60,816 bases of DNA, taken from assembly GCF_002723615.1 (NCBI RefSeq), contig NZ_KZ304955.1:134542-195357 (forward strand). Direction: 5' to 3'. The position numbers and the translations under genes were made by a program. The notes below the pieces were generated by a model. That model was not told the origin of the DNA and did no database searches. It saw only the letters and a program-made list of their open reading frames with translations. Below, piece by piece: positions 17,563 to 25,508 of this stretch (positions are counted from its first letter, which is position 1; each line of letters starts with the position of its first letter). Source of the DNA: Limimaricola cinnabarinus. Its GTDB lineage: Bacteria > Pseudomonadota > Alphaproteobacteria > Rhodobacterales > Rhodobacteraceae.

Positions 17563-18930
17563 TCAGTCCCAGTTGCCCTCCGGCGTGCCGTCGAAGCGCT
17601 TCTTCAGGCTGTCCCAGCAATCGATGTAATCGTCCTGCAGCGGCGCCTCCCTCGCGGCAAAGCGCGTCAGGTGCTGCGGGAAGCGGGTCTCGAACATGAA
17701 GCTCATCGTGTCGTCGAGCTTGCCCGGCCGCAGCTCGCCGAAGCTGGCCTTCTCGAAGGCCTCGTTGTCGGGGCCATGCGGCAGCATCATGTTGTGCAGG
17801 CTCATGCCGCCGGGCGCGAAGCCCTGCGGCTTGGCGTCGTATTCGCCATAGATGTTGCCCATCAGCTCGGACATGACGTTCTTGTGGTACCATGGCGGGC
17901 GGAAGGTGTTCTCGGCCACCATCCAGCGTTCGCGGAACAGCACGAAGTCGATGTTCGCCGTGCCCTCCACCCCCGAAGGCGCGGTCAGCACGGTGAAGAT
18001 CGACGGATCGGGGTGATCGAACAGCACCGCGCCGATCGGGCAATAGGTGGTCAGGTCGTATTTCACCGGCGCGTAGTTGCCGTGCCAGGCCACCACGTCG
18101 AGCGGCGAATGATCGATCGAGGTCTCGTGGAACTGGCCCTGCCACTTGATCACCACCCGGCTCTTGGCGTCGCGGTCCTCGAAGGCGGCGACGGGCGTCT
18201 TGAAATCGCGCCGGTTGGCCATGCAGTTGGCGCCGATCGGGCCGCGCGCGGGCAGGTGGAACTTCTGGCCGTAATTCTCGCAGACGAAGCCGCGCGCCGG
18301 CCCGTCGAGCAGCTCGACCCGGTAGACGAGGCCGCGCGGCAGGATGGCGATCTCCTTGGGCTCGAGATCGATCACCCCGAGCTCGGTGCAAAACCGCAGC
18401 CGCCCCTCCTGCGGCACCACCAGAAGCTCGCTGTCGGCGGAATAGAAATACTCGTCCCGCATCGAGGCGGTCACCAGGTAGACATGGCTCGCCATGCCGG
18501 TCTGGGTGTAGACGTCGCCCGCGGTGGTCATGGTGCGCATCCCGGTCAGCCAGGTGAGGCTCTGGTCCGAATGCGGCACCGGGTCCCAGCGGTACTGGCC
18601 GAGGCTGATCACCTCGGGATCGACATTGGGCGCGGAATGCCAATACGGAACGTCGATCTTCGAAAAGCGCCCGGTGTGCTTCACCGAAGGGCGGATGCGG
18701 TAGCACCAGGTCCGTTCGTTCTGATGGCTCGGCGCGGTGAAGGCGGTGCCCGAGAGCTGCTCGCCATATAGCCCGTAGGCGCAGCGCTGCGGCGAGTTCA
18801 TCCCCTCGGGCAGCGCCCCGGGCAGGGCTTCGGTTTCGAAATCATTGCCAAAGCCGGGCATGTAGCCCTCGTGCAGGGCGCTGATGCCGGCGGCTCGCGT
18901 CAGGCCCGAGATCTTGTTCGGCTCATTCAT
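17563..18930 (-). CDS. hmgA: Homogentisate 1,2-dioxygenase
   Basis: 455 residues, typical of HmgA. The N-terminus has [19 protein letters not shown]. The iron-binding region is visible: [19 protein letters not shown] supplies a His and the Glu, and [15 protein letters not shown] supplies the second His. The enzyme opens the homogentisate ring with O2 to give maleylacetoacetate. The ATG at 18930 lies behind GAGGGAGGA. An earlier in-frame start would run across the operator shared with the divergent MarR gene. First gene of the long minus-strand operon that includes fahA, the monooxygenase and maiA. Confidence 0.96.
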   Translation of the reverse strand: MNEPNKISGLTRAAGISALHEGYMPGFGNDFETEALPGALPEGMNSPQRCAYGLYGEQLSGTAFTAPSHQNERTWCYRIRPSVKHTGRFSKIDVPYWHSAPNVDPEVISLGQYRWDPVPHSDQSLTWLTGMRTMTTAGDVYTQTGMASHVYLVTASMRDEYFYSADSELLVVPQEGRLRFCTELGVIDLEPKEIAILPRGLVYRVELLDGPARGFVCENYGQKFHLPARGPIGANCMANRRDFKTPVAAFEDRDAKSRVVIKWQGQFHETSIDHSPLDVVAWHGNYAPVKYDLTTYCPIGAVLFDHPDPSIFTVLTAPSGVEGTANIDFVLFRERWMVAENTFRPPWYHKNVMSELMGNIYGEYDAKPQGFAPGGMSLHNMMLPHGPDNEAFEKASFGELRPGKLDDTMSFMFETRFPQHLTRFAAREAPLQDDYIDCWDSLKKRFDGTPEGNWD

Positions 18931-18964
18931 CGGCGGCGTCCTCCCTCGACCAATGAATGACATG

Positions 18965-18990
18965 TTGTTAGTTGCTTTTGTAACTAACAA
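18965..18990. promoter_or_regulatory. Inverted-repeat operator between hmgA and its divergent MarR regulator
   Basis: Perfect 9-bp arms TTGTTAGTT (18965-18973) and AACTAACAA (18982-18990) are separated by 8 bases, in an AT-rich patch of an otherwise GC-rich region. It lies 35 bases upstream of the hmgA start and ends 14 bases before the MarR start, next to its AGGAGG. The form fits a MarR-dimer site, so one site could repress both genes. Confidence 0.8.
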
Positions 18991-19004
18991 GGAGGGTTTT
19001 CGAT

Positions 19005-19463
19005 ATGGTCGAAAAATCTGCATCACCGCGTGAAGACGCTGATCTGTTCGAGATTTCCAGCTTCACACCCTATCTGCTCGCCCAGGCGGCCGACGCGCAG
19101 AGCGACGTGTTCTCAAGGAACTACCGGAACCGCTACGGCATGCTGCGCACCGAATGGCGGGTGCTGTTCCATCTTGGCCGTCACGGCGAGATGAGCGCCA
19201 AGGAGATCTCCGAGCGGGCTTCGATCCACAAGACCAAGGTGTCGCGCGCGGTCCGCGCGCTGGAGGAAAAGCGGTTTCTCTCGCGGGTCACGAACTCCGA
19301 GGACCGCCGCAGCGAGCGCCTCTCGCTGCGCCCGCCCGGCCAGGAGGCCTTCCGCCACCTGTGCCGTGCGGCGCAGGACTACGAAAGCGCGCTCGAACAA
19401 AGGCTCGGCCGGCAGGATGCAGGCAAGCTGCGCGACCTGCTGAAGCGCCTCTCCCGAAGCTGA
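19005..19463 (+). CDS. hmgR: MarR-family regulator of the homogentisate operon
   Basis: 152 residues. Winged-helix core: [40 protein letters not shown] as the recognition part, and the wing [17 protein letters not shown] with its conserved Asp-Arg pair. It is divergent from hmgA across a 74-base gap with a perfect palindrome, so it is very probably the local repressor responding to homogentisate or an aromatic acid. The effector is inferred. A good AGGAGG precedes the ATG. Confidence 0.85.
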   Translation: MVEKSASPREDADLFEISSFTPYLLAQAADAQSDVFSRNYRNRYGMLRTEWRVLFHLGRHGEMSAKEISERASIHKTKVSRAVRALEEKRFLSRVTNSEDRRSERLSLRPPGQEAFRHLCRAAQDYESALEQRLGRQDAGKLRDLLKRLSRS

Positions 19464-19688
19464 GCCCATGCGCGGCGAGGCCCCGGCAGCGCGCCGCAAA
19501 GGCCCCCGAGCGTCGGGCTGCGATGGATCGGCCCGCGCCGGGGCGTGGGCCGCCCGCTCCCCCCGCTCCCCCGGCCCGGCCCCGGCCCGGCATGACGGGA
19601 TGTCGCAGCAGGCCCGCCGCCGCTCTTATGTGGCTTGCCCCCGCCGCGCCGGTTTGCATAGAGGAGCCAATTCTCGAATGGAGTTGGC

Positions 19689-20474
19689 ATGTCGATCCGA
19701 CAGAACATCGCCGAGACGCTGGATCGCTCGGCCACGCGGAATTTCATCACCGGCGTCGTGCTGTTCAACGCCGTGATCCTCGGGCTCGAAACCTCGGAGG
19801 CCGCGATGGCGGTGGCGGGGCGGCTGATCGTCTTTCTCGACATCCTCTGCCTGTCGATCTTCGTGGTCGAGATCGCGCTGAAGATCTTCGCGCGCGGCCC
19901 CTCCTTCTTCCGCTCGGGCTGGAACGTCTTCGACTTCACCATCGTCGGCATCGCTCTCGTGCCGGTCACCCAGGGGCTTTCGGTGCTGCGGGCCCTGCGG
20001 ATCCTGCGGCTTCTCAGGATCATCTCGGTCGCCCCGACGCTGCGCCGGGTCGTCGACGGTTTCGTCTCGGCGCTGCCGGGGATGGCCTCCGTCTTCCTGC
20101 TGATGGCGCTGATCTTCTACATCTCGGCGGTCATGGCCACGAAGCTCTTCGGACATGCCTTCCCCGAATGGTTCGAGACCATCCCCCATTCCGCCTATTC
20201 GCTGTTCCAGATCATGACGCTGGAGAGCTGGTCGATGGGCATCGTCCGCCCGGTCATGGAGGTCTATCCCTATGCCTGGATGTTCTTCGTGCCCTTCATC
20301 CTCGTGACCACCTTCGCGGTCGTGAACCTCGTGGTCGGCCTCATCGTGAACAGCATGCAGGACGCCCATTCGCAGGAATCCAACGCGGCCACCGAGGATT
20401 ACCGCGACGAGGTTCTCAAGCGCCTCGATGCCATCGAGCACCGCCTTTCGGAGAGCCGGCTGCACCACAAGTAG
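19689..20474 (+). CDS. Bacterial voltage-gated sodium channel (NaChBac/BacNav family)
   Basis: 261 residues, the size of BacNav subunits, which assemble as tetramers in the inner membrane. Six helices are visible. The S4 voltage sensor has arginines at 101, 104, 107 and 110 (LRALRILRLLR), each three residues apart. The pore loop carries the selectivity filter TLESWSM at residues 177-183, the classic sodium-selective sequence also found in NavAb. The C-terminus after S6 ends in a predicted coiled coil (DEVLKRLDAIEHRLSESR), as in known channels. Start chosen at ATG 19689 behind GGAG. No obvious operon partner; a MarR gene ends 225 bases upstream and an oxidase operon starts ~300 bases downstream. 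Confidence 0.93.
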   Translation: MSIRQNIAETLDRSATRNFITGVVLFNAVILGLETSEAAMAVAGRLIVFLDILCLSIFVVEIALKIFARGPSFFRSGWNVFDFTIVGIALVPVTQGLSVLRALRILRLLRIISVAPTLRRVVDGFVSALPGMASVFLLMALIFYISAVMATKLFGHAFPEWFETIPHSAYSLFQIMTLESWSMGIVRPVMEVYPYAWMFFVPFILVTTFAVVNLVVGLIVNSMQDAHSQESNAATEDYRDEVLKRLDAIEHRLSESRLHHK

Positions 20475-20670
20475 GTCCCGCCGCCCTTGCGAATGACAGC
20501 GCCCCCCTCGCGGTGACCCGCCGGCGCGCCGCCGCCTGATGGCTCAAGGCGGGGCGCCGAAGGTGCGGCCGGGGGGCGCCGGAAACCGCGGCCCTGGCGG
20601 GGCTTGCGGATTTGGGCCGGCCCGCCCCCGCCGATGCGCGCCGCGGCGGCCGCGGGCCTTCGCCGCGCAG

Positions 20671-20725
20671 ATTTATGGAAAATTTCCGAAAATTCGGCTA
20701 TGGTTCTTGCAACCTGTAAGGTTGC
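20671..20725 (+). promoter_or_regulatory. AT-rich palindrome cluster, probable promoter region of the oxidase operon
   Basis: Three small palindromes lie in the only AT-rich patch of the 300-base gap upstream of the oxidase subunit II gene: GGAAA-A-TTTCC (20677-20687), overlapping CCGAA-AA-TTCGG (20686-20697), and GCAACC-TGTAA-GGTTGC (20709-20714 and 20720-20725). Position and composition suggest a promoter with an operator; the regulator is unknown. The rest of the gap (20475-20670) is GC-rich with no gene seen. Confidence 0.5.
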
Positions 20726-20776
20726 CATCGGTCCCGCCGATATCGAACGGCGCGGTTCCGTGGAAGGGACATCGCC

Positions 20777-21613
20777 ATGATTGTTGCGGCAAGTCTGGTT
20801 CTGATCGTTCTGGTTTCGGTGATGTTCCACCTGGTCAGCCCGTGGTGGTGGACGCCCATCGCCTCGAACTGGGGCTATATCGACACCACCCTCGTCGTCA
20901 CCTTCTGGATCACCGGCACGGTCTTTGCGGCGGTGGTGCTGTTCATGGCGTGGTGCGTGTTCCGCTACCGGCACAAGCCGGGCCGCGTCGCCCATTACGA
21001 GCCCGAGAGCAAGCGGCTCGAAATCTGGCTGACGGCGCTGACCGCGCTCGGGGTCGCGGCGATGCTGGCGCCGGGGCTGGTGGTCTGGAAGCGGTTCATC
21101 ACCGTGCCCGACGCCGCCACCGAGATCGAGGTGGTCGCGCAGCAATGGTCCTGGAGCTACCGCCTGCCCGGCGAGGATGGCCGTCTGGGAAGCTCCGACG
21201 TGCGGCAGATCTCCCCCGACAACCCGCTCGGGCTCAACCCGCATGACCGCTTCGCCGCCGATGACGTGGTGATCGAGGGCGGCGATCTGCACCTGCCGCT
21301 GGGCCAGCCGGTGAAGGTCAACCTGCGCTCGGTCGACGTGCTGCATGATTTCTACGTGCCCGAGTTCCGCGCCAAGATGGACATGGTGCCGGGCATGGTC
21401 ACCTATTTCTGGTTCACCCCGACCCGCACCGGCGAATTCGAGGTGCTCTGCGCCGAGCTGTGCGGCACCGGGCATGGCTGGATGCGCGGCTATGTGCTGA
21501 TCGACGCGCCCGCCGATTACGAGGCCTGGCTCGGCGAACAGCTCACCTTCGCCGGTCTGCCCGCGGGCGGCGTCCGGCTGGCTGGAACAGCGGAGGAGGG
21601 AGGCGATCCATGA
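20777..21613 (+). CDS. coxM: Cytochrome c oxidase subunit II (alternative aa3-type)
   Basis: 278 residues. Two N-terminal membrane helices are followed by a periplasmic cupredoxin domain with a complete CuA site: H190 in VDVLHDFYVPEF, then C225, E227, C229, H233 and M236 in CAELCGTGHGWM. The aromatic QQWSWSY electron-entry region is present. There is no heme c motif at the C-terminus, so it is not a caa3-type subunit II. It passes electrons from cytochrome c to the subunit I haems. The stop overlaps the next start (ATGA). The gene order II-I-III-III resembles coxMNOP of Bradyrhizobium, which is the basis for the symbol. Confidence 0.9.
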   Translation: MIVAASLVLIVLVSVMFHLVSPWWWTPIASNWGYIDTTLVVTFWITGTVFAAVVLFMAWCVFRYRHKPGRVAHYEPESKRLEIWLTALTALGVAAMLAPGLVVWKRFITVPDAATEIEVVAQQWSWSYRLPGEDGRLGSSDVRQISPDNPLGLNPHDRFAADDVVIEGGDLHLPLGQPVKVNLRSVDVLHDFYVPEFRAKMDMVPGMVTYFWFTPTRTGEFEVLCAELCGTGHGWMRGYVLIDAPADYEAWLGEQLTFAGLPAGGVRLAGTAEEGGDP

Positions 21614-23382
21614 GCAGCACCAGCGAAGACCCCGACAGCGGCATCCCGCCCGCCGAGGTACCCGACCTGCCGCCGCCGCACGCGCATGGCTTCTGGTCGC
21701 GCTGGGTGTTTTCGCAGGATGCGAAATACATCGCCCTGCAATATTCCGGCACCGCCATCGCGATCGGCCTCGTGGCGCTGGTGCTGTCATGGCTGATCCG
21801 GATGCAGCTCGGCTTTCCGGGCGTGTTCCATTTCATCTCGGCCGAGGCCTATTACCAGTTCATCACCATGCATGGCATGATCATGGTGGTCTACCTGCTC
21901 ACCGCGATCTTCCTCGGCGGTTTCGGCAATTACCTGATCCCGCTGATGGTGGGGGCGCGGGACATGGTGTTTCCCTTCGTCAACATGCTGAGCTTCTGGA
22001 TGTATTTCGCGGCCGTCGTCGTTCTCGCGGCGAGCTTCTTCGCGCCGGGCGGGCCGACGGGCGCGGGCTGGACGCTCTATCCGCCGCAGGCGATCCTCTC
22101 GGGCACGCCGGGCGGGACGCAATGGGGCATCGTGCTGATGCTGGTCTCGCTCATCCTGTTCATCATCGGCTTCACCATGGGCGGGCTGAACTACGCCGTC
22201 ACCGTGCTTCAGGCGCGCACGCGCGGCATGACGCTGATGCGCATGCCGCTCACCATCTGGGGCATCTTCACCGCCACCGTCATGGCGCTTCTGGCCTTTC
22301 CGGCGCTGTTCGTGGCCGCCGTCATGATGCTGTTCGACCGGCTGCTCGGCACGTCGTTCTTCATGCCCGCGCTGGTGGAGATGGGCGAACATCTGAGCTA
22401 TGGCGGCGGCTCTCCGATCGTGTTTCAGCACCTGTTCTGGTTCTTCGGCCATCCTGAGGTCTACATCGTCGCCCTGCCCGCCTTCGGCATCGTGTCCGAC
22501 CTGATCGCGGTGCATGCGCGCAAGAACATCTTCGGCTACCGGATGATGGTCTGGGCCATCGTGATCATCGGCGCGCTGTCCTTCATCGTCTGGGCGCATC
22601 ACATGTATGTCTCGGGGATGCATCCCTATTTCGGCTTCTTCTTCGCCACCACCACGCTGATCATCGCGGTGCCGACCGCGATCAAGGTCTATAACTGGGT
22701 GCTGACGCTCCATCGCGGCGACATCCACCTGACATTGCCGATGCTGTTCTCGCTCGGCTTCATCGTCACCTTTCTCAATGGCGGTCTGACGGGGCTGTTC
22801 CTGGGCAATGTCGTGGTCGACGTGCCCTTGTCGGACACGATGTTCGTGGTGGCGCATTTTCACATGGTGATGGGGGTCGCGCCGATCATGGTGATCTATG
22901 GCGCGATCTATCACTGGTTCCCGCTGATCACGGGGCGGATGCTGTCGCACGGGATGGGGCTCGTGCATTTCTGGGTCACCTTCATCGGCGCCTACGCGAT
23001 CTTCTTTCCGATGCATTACGTCGGCCTCGTCGGCGTGCCGCGCCGCTACCCCGAGATCGAGGCGGCCTTCGTGCCCGACAGCGTCGCCACGCTCAACGCC
23101 TTCATCACCGTGGCCGCGCTGATCGTCGGGGCGGCGCAGCTCCTGTTTTTGTTCAACATCGCCTGGAGCCTGCGCTTCGGGCGCAGATCCGGCCTGAACC
23201 CGTGGCGCGCCGCCTCGCTCGAATGGCAGACGCCCGACATGCCGCCGCGCCATGGCAACTGGGGCGAGGCGCTGCCGGTGGTCCATCGCTGGGCCTATGA
23301 CTACTCGGTGCCCGGCGCGCCGCGCGACTACATCGCGCAGGACGATCCGGGCCCGGCGGCGGCCTGGAGGCACGAGCCATGA
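21610..23382 (+). CDS. coxN: Cytochrome c oxidase subunit I (alternative aa3-type)
   Basis: 590 residues, twelve-helix haem-copper oxidase subunit I. Low-spin haem ligands are H88 (TMHGM) and H418. High-spin haem ligand is H416 (AHFHMV). CuB ligands are H281 in GHPEVY, plus H330 and H331. Proton pathways look complete for the A1 type: D118 and N125 of the D-channel, E283 in GHPEV, and a K-channel Lys in VPTAIKVYNW. So this is a proton-pumping A1-type oxidase. The ATG overlaps the coxM stop; the in-frame upstream extension lies within coxM and is not used. Confidence 0.95.
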   Translation: MSSTSEDPDSGIPPAEVPDLPPPHAHGFWSRWVFSQDAKYIALQYSGTAIAIGLVALVLSWLIRMQLGFPGVFHFISAEAYYQFITMHGMIMVVYLLTAIFLGGFGNYLIPLMVGARDMVFPFVNMLSFWMYFAAVVVLAASFFAPGGPTGAGWTLYPPQAILSGTPGGTQWGIVLMLVSLILFIIGFTMGGLNYAVTVLQARTRGMTLMRMPLTIWGIFTATVMALLAFPALFVAAVMMLFDRLLGTSFFMPALVEMGEHLSYGGGSPIVFQHLFWFFGHPEVYIVALPAFGIVSDLIAVHARKNIFGYRMMVWAIVIIGALSFIVWAHHMYVSGMHPYFGFFFATTTLIIAVPTAIKVYNWVLTLHRGDIHLTLPMLFSLGFIVTFLNGGLTGLFLGNVVVDVPLSDTMFVVAHFHMVMGVAPIMVIYGAIYHWFPLITGRMLSHGMGLVHFWVTFIGAYAIFFPMHYVGLVGVPRRYPEIEAAFVPDSVATLNAFITVAALIVGAAQLLFLFNIAWSLRFGRRSGLNPWRAASLEWQTPDMPPRHGNWGEALPVVHRWAYDYSVPGAPRDYIAQDDPGPAAAWRHEP

Positions 23383-24077
23383 GCATCGTGCTGGGCTTCG
23401 TGGCGCTGATGGCGGTGATCGCCTTCGCCTGGCTGTCGCGGCAGGGTCTCGCCGACAAGCCATGGCTGGAAACCGGCGCGGTCACCCGCATCCCGTCGCC
23501 GGGGGGGCGCCCCACGGGGCGGGTCGGGCTCGGCGTGTTTCTCGCGGTGGTCGGCGGGCTGTTCGCCCTGGCGGGCAGCGCGGTGGTGATGCGGATGGGC
23601 TATGCGGACTGGTTCGCGCTGCGGATGCCCGGCGTGGTCTGGCTCGGCACGGCGCTTCTCGCGCTGGCCAGCCTGTGCCTGCAATCGGCGCTGATGGCCG
23701 CGCGGCGCGGCGATGCGCGGGCCTCGCGCGCGGCGTTCGGCGCGGGCGCGCTGGCGACGCTGGCGTTCCTTGCGGCGCAGATCCTGGCCTGGCTGCGGCT
23801 GGCCGAAACCGGTCAGGGGCTCGCCGCCAACCCCGGCGCCAGCTTCTTCTTCCTGATCTCGGGGCTGCACGGGCTGCACATCCTCGGCGGTCTGGTGGCG
23901 CTGGCGCGCGTCGCGGGCCGTCTCGGCCATGGCGCGCCGCCAAGGCGCGCGGTGCCGGGGCTCGAGCTATGCGCCGTCTACTGGCATTTCCTGCTCCTCG
24001 TCTGGCTGGCGATGCTGGCGCTTCTGAGCGGCTGGGCGAGCGATGTCGCGGCGCTGTGCCGTGCGATCCTGACCTGA
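23379..24077 (+). CDS. coxO: Cytochrome c oxidase subunit III-like protein (first copy)
   Basis: 232 residues with about six to seven membrane helices. The C-terminal half carries the subunit III hallmark ISGLHGLHILGGLVAL, followed by CAVYWHFLLLVWLAML. The N-terminal half is divergent. The start overlaps the coxN stop (ATGA). It is followed by a second subunit III gene, as in coxMNOP operons. Whether both polypeptides join the same complex is not known from sequence. Confidence 0.82.
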   Translation: MSIVLGFVALMAVIAFAWLSRQGLADKPWLETGAVTRIPSPGGRPTGRVGLGVFLAVVGGLFALAGSAVVMRMGYADWFALRMPGVVWLGTALLALASLCLQSALMAARRGDARASRAAFGAGALATLAFLAAQILAWLRLAETGQGLAANPGASFFFLISGLHGLHILGGLVALARVAGRLGHGAPPRRAVPGLELCAVYWHFLLLVWLAMLALLSGWASDVAALCRAILT

Positions 24078-24088
24078 AGGAGACCCGC

Positions 24089-24790
24089 ATGACCGATGTT
24101 TCCTCCATGCGACCGGGCGGGCTTCGGGGCCTCGCCGCCGACTGGGCCTCGGACCAGAGAAGCTTCAAGACCGCCTCCTGGGGCAAGGCGATGATGTGGA
24201 TCTTCCTGCTGAGCGACACCTTCGTCTTCGCGATCTTCCTGATCTCCTACATGTCGGCGCGCAGCTCGACCGAAGCCGAATGGCCCAATGCGAGCGAGGT
24301 GTTCTCGCTGCATCTCGGCGGCGCCGATTTGCCGCTGGCGCTGATCGCGATCATGACCTTCGTTCTGATCTCCTCCTCGGGCACGATGGCGATGGCGGTG
24401 AACTTCGCCTATGCGCGCGACCGCAGGCGCACCGCCGCGCTGATCTTTGCCACCGCCGCGATGGGCGCGCTCTTCGTCGGCATGCAGGCCTTCGAATGGA
24501 GCAAGCTGATCCATGAGGGCGTGCGCCCCTGGGGCAACCCGTTCGGCGCCGAGCAGTTCGGCGCGACCTTCTTCATGATCACCGGCTTTCACGGCACCCA
24601 TGTCAGCTTCGGCGTGATCTTCCTGCTGATCGTCGGCAACAAGGTCCGAAAGGGAGAGTTCGACAGCGGCCGCCGCAGCTGGCTGTGCCGGGAAAAGGGC
24701 GATTACGAGGCGGTGGAGATCATGGGGCTCTACTGGCACTTCGTCGACCTGGTCTGGGTCTTCATCTTTGCGTTCTTCTACTTGTGGTGA
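24089..24790 (+). CDS. coxP: Cytochrome c oxidase subunit III (second copy)
   Basis: 233 residues, about six membrane helices. Family motifs are MITGFHGTHVSFGVIFLL, EAVEIMGLYWHFVDLVWVF and a C-terminus FAFFYLW. FHGTHV and YWHFVD are the conserved parts of true subunit III, so this copy is closer to the family than the preceding one. Start at 24089 follows AAGGAGACC; the in-frame extension upstream overlaps coxO and is rejected. Confidence 0.88.
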   Translation: MTDVSSMRPGGLRGLAADWASDQRSFKTASWGKAMMWIFLLSDTFVFAIFLISYMSARSSTEAEWPNASEVFSLHLGGADLPLALIAIMTFVLISSSGTMAMAVNFAYARDRRRTAALIFATAAMGALFVGMQAFEWSKLIHEGVRPWGNPFGAEQFGATFFMITGFHGTHVSFGVIFLLIVGNKVRKGEFDSGRRSWLCREKGDYEAVEIMGLYWHFVDLVWVFIFAFFYLW

Positions 24791-24797
24791 GGCCGAC

Positions 24798-25154
24798 ATG
24801 ACGCATGCCACCCTTCCCGAAACCGACAGCCCCGCCCCCGAACACCACGGCCAGGCGCATCCGATCCGGCTCTATCTGCTGTGCTGGGGCCTGCTCTTCG
24901 TGCTCAGCGCCGCCTCCTACGCGGTGGATTACGCGCAGCTGCAAGGGCCGCTGCGCTGGACGCTGATCCTCGTCTTCATGGGGCTCAAGGCCGGGCTGAT
25001 CCTCGCCGTGTTCATGCACATGGCCTGGGAGCGGCTGGCGCTGAGCCTCGCGATCCTGCTGCCGCCGCTGGCCGCGCTGGTGTTCATGGGGATCATGCTC
25101 GTGGAATCCGGCTATACCCTGCAAAGCCGGGTCGATCATTTCGCAACCGAGTGA
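24798..25154 (+). CDS. Cytochrome c oxidase subunit IV family protein
   Basis: 118 residues with three membrane helices. The LILVFMGLKAGLILAVFMHM stretch is characteristic of prokaryotic subunit IV (CtaF/CyoD-like) proteins. It lies 7 bases after coxP and probably stabilises the oxidase. Last gene of the five-gene operon. The start at 24798 avoids overlap with coxP. Confidence 0.85.
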   Translation: MTHATLPETDSPAPEHHGQAHPIRLYLLCWGLLFVLSAASYAVDYAQLQGPLRWTLILVFMGLKAGLILAVFMHMAWERLALSLAILLPPLAALVFMGIMLVESGYTLQSRVDHFATE

Positions 25155-25184
25155 GCCGGGCCGCTGCGATGGCCTCTCCCGGCA

Positions 25185-25228
25185 CCGCGCGCAAAAAATC
25201 GCGCGGGGCACTTGGGCCCCTCGATTTT
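25185..25228 (+). terminator. Tandem hairpins, possible terminator of the oxidase operon
   Basis: CCGCGCG and CGCGCGG (25185-25191, 25200-25206) enclose an A-rich loop. They overlap a second stem, GGGGC (25205-25209) with GCCCC (25216-25220), followed by TCGATTTTCC. The T-run is short, so termination is plausible, not certain. The two stems share bases and cannot form fully together. Confidence 0.45.
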
Positions 25229-25508
25229 CCGAAAATTGCGCCAGCCGCGCTCTTCGTGACGCGAAACGCCCCTCATCACCCTTTCAAGAATCGCGTTCGT
25301 GCCGCAGCGCGGCAAGGGCCCCGGCGGGCGGCGCGCGGCGCGTCCGGCGGGCCGCGCGCTCGCGGCTGGACCGCGGGATTTCGCCGTCCTAAGGGAGCGC
25401 CGTTGCCCCGCGCGCTGATCGCGCGCGAGGCACGTGTCCGGTCTTGGGAGAGGCCGGCGAGGAGGACAGGGCGGCGCTGACGCCGCCACGAAACTGGGAG
25501 GTTTTATC
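25229..25508 (+). promoter_or_regulatory. Leader region of the sodium:alanine symporter gene
   Basis: No gene is seen in this GC-rich stretch. It holds a perfect 7-bp hairpin GGCGGCG-CTGA-CGCCGCC (25470-25487) just before the GGGAGG ribosome binding site. Because AGCS genes are sometimes under glycine riboswitches I looked for that aptamer core; the conserved blocks are not present. Confidence 0.35.

Noticed and set aside
25229-25508. Glycine riboswitch before the AGCS symporter
   Set aside because: The conserved aptamer blocks are not found; only a GC hairpin is present.
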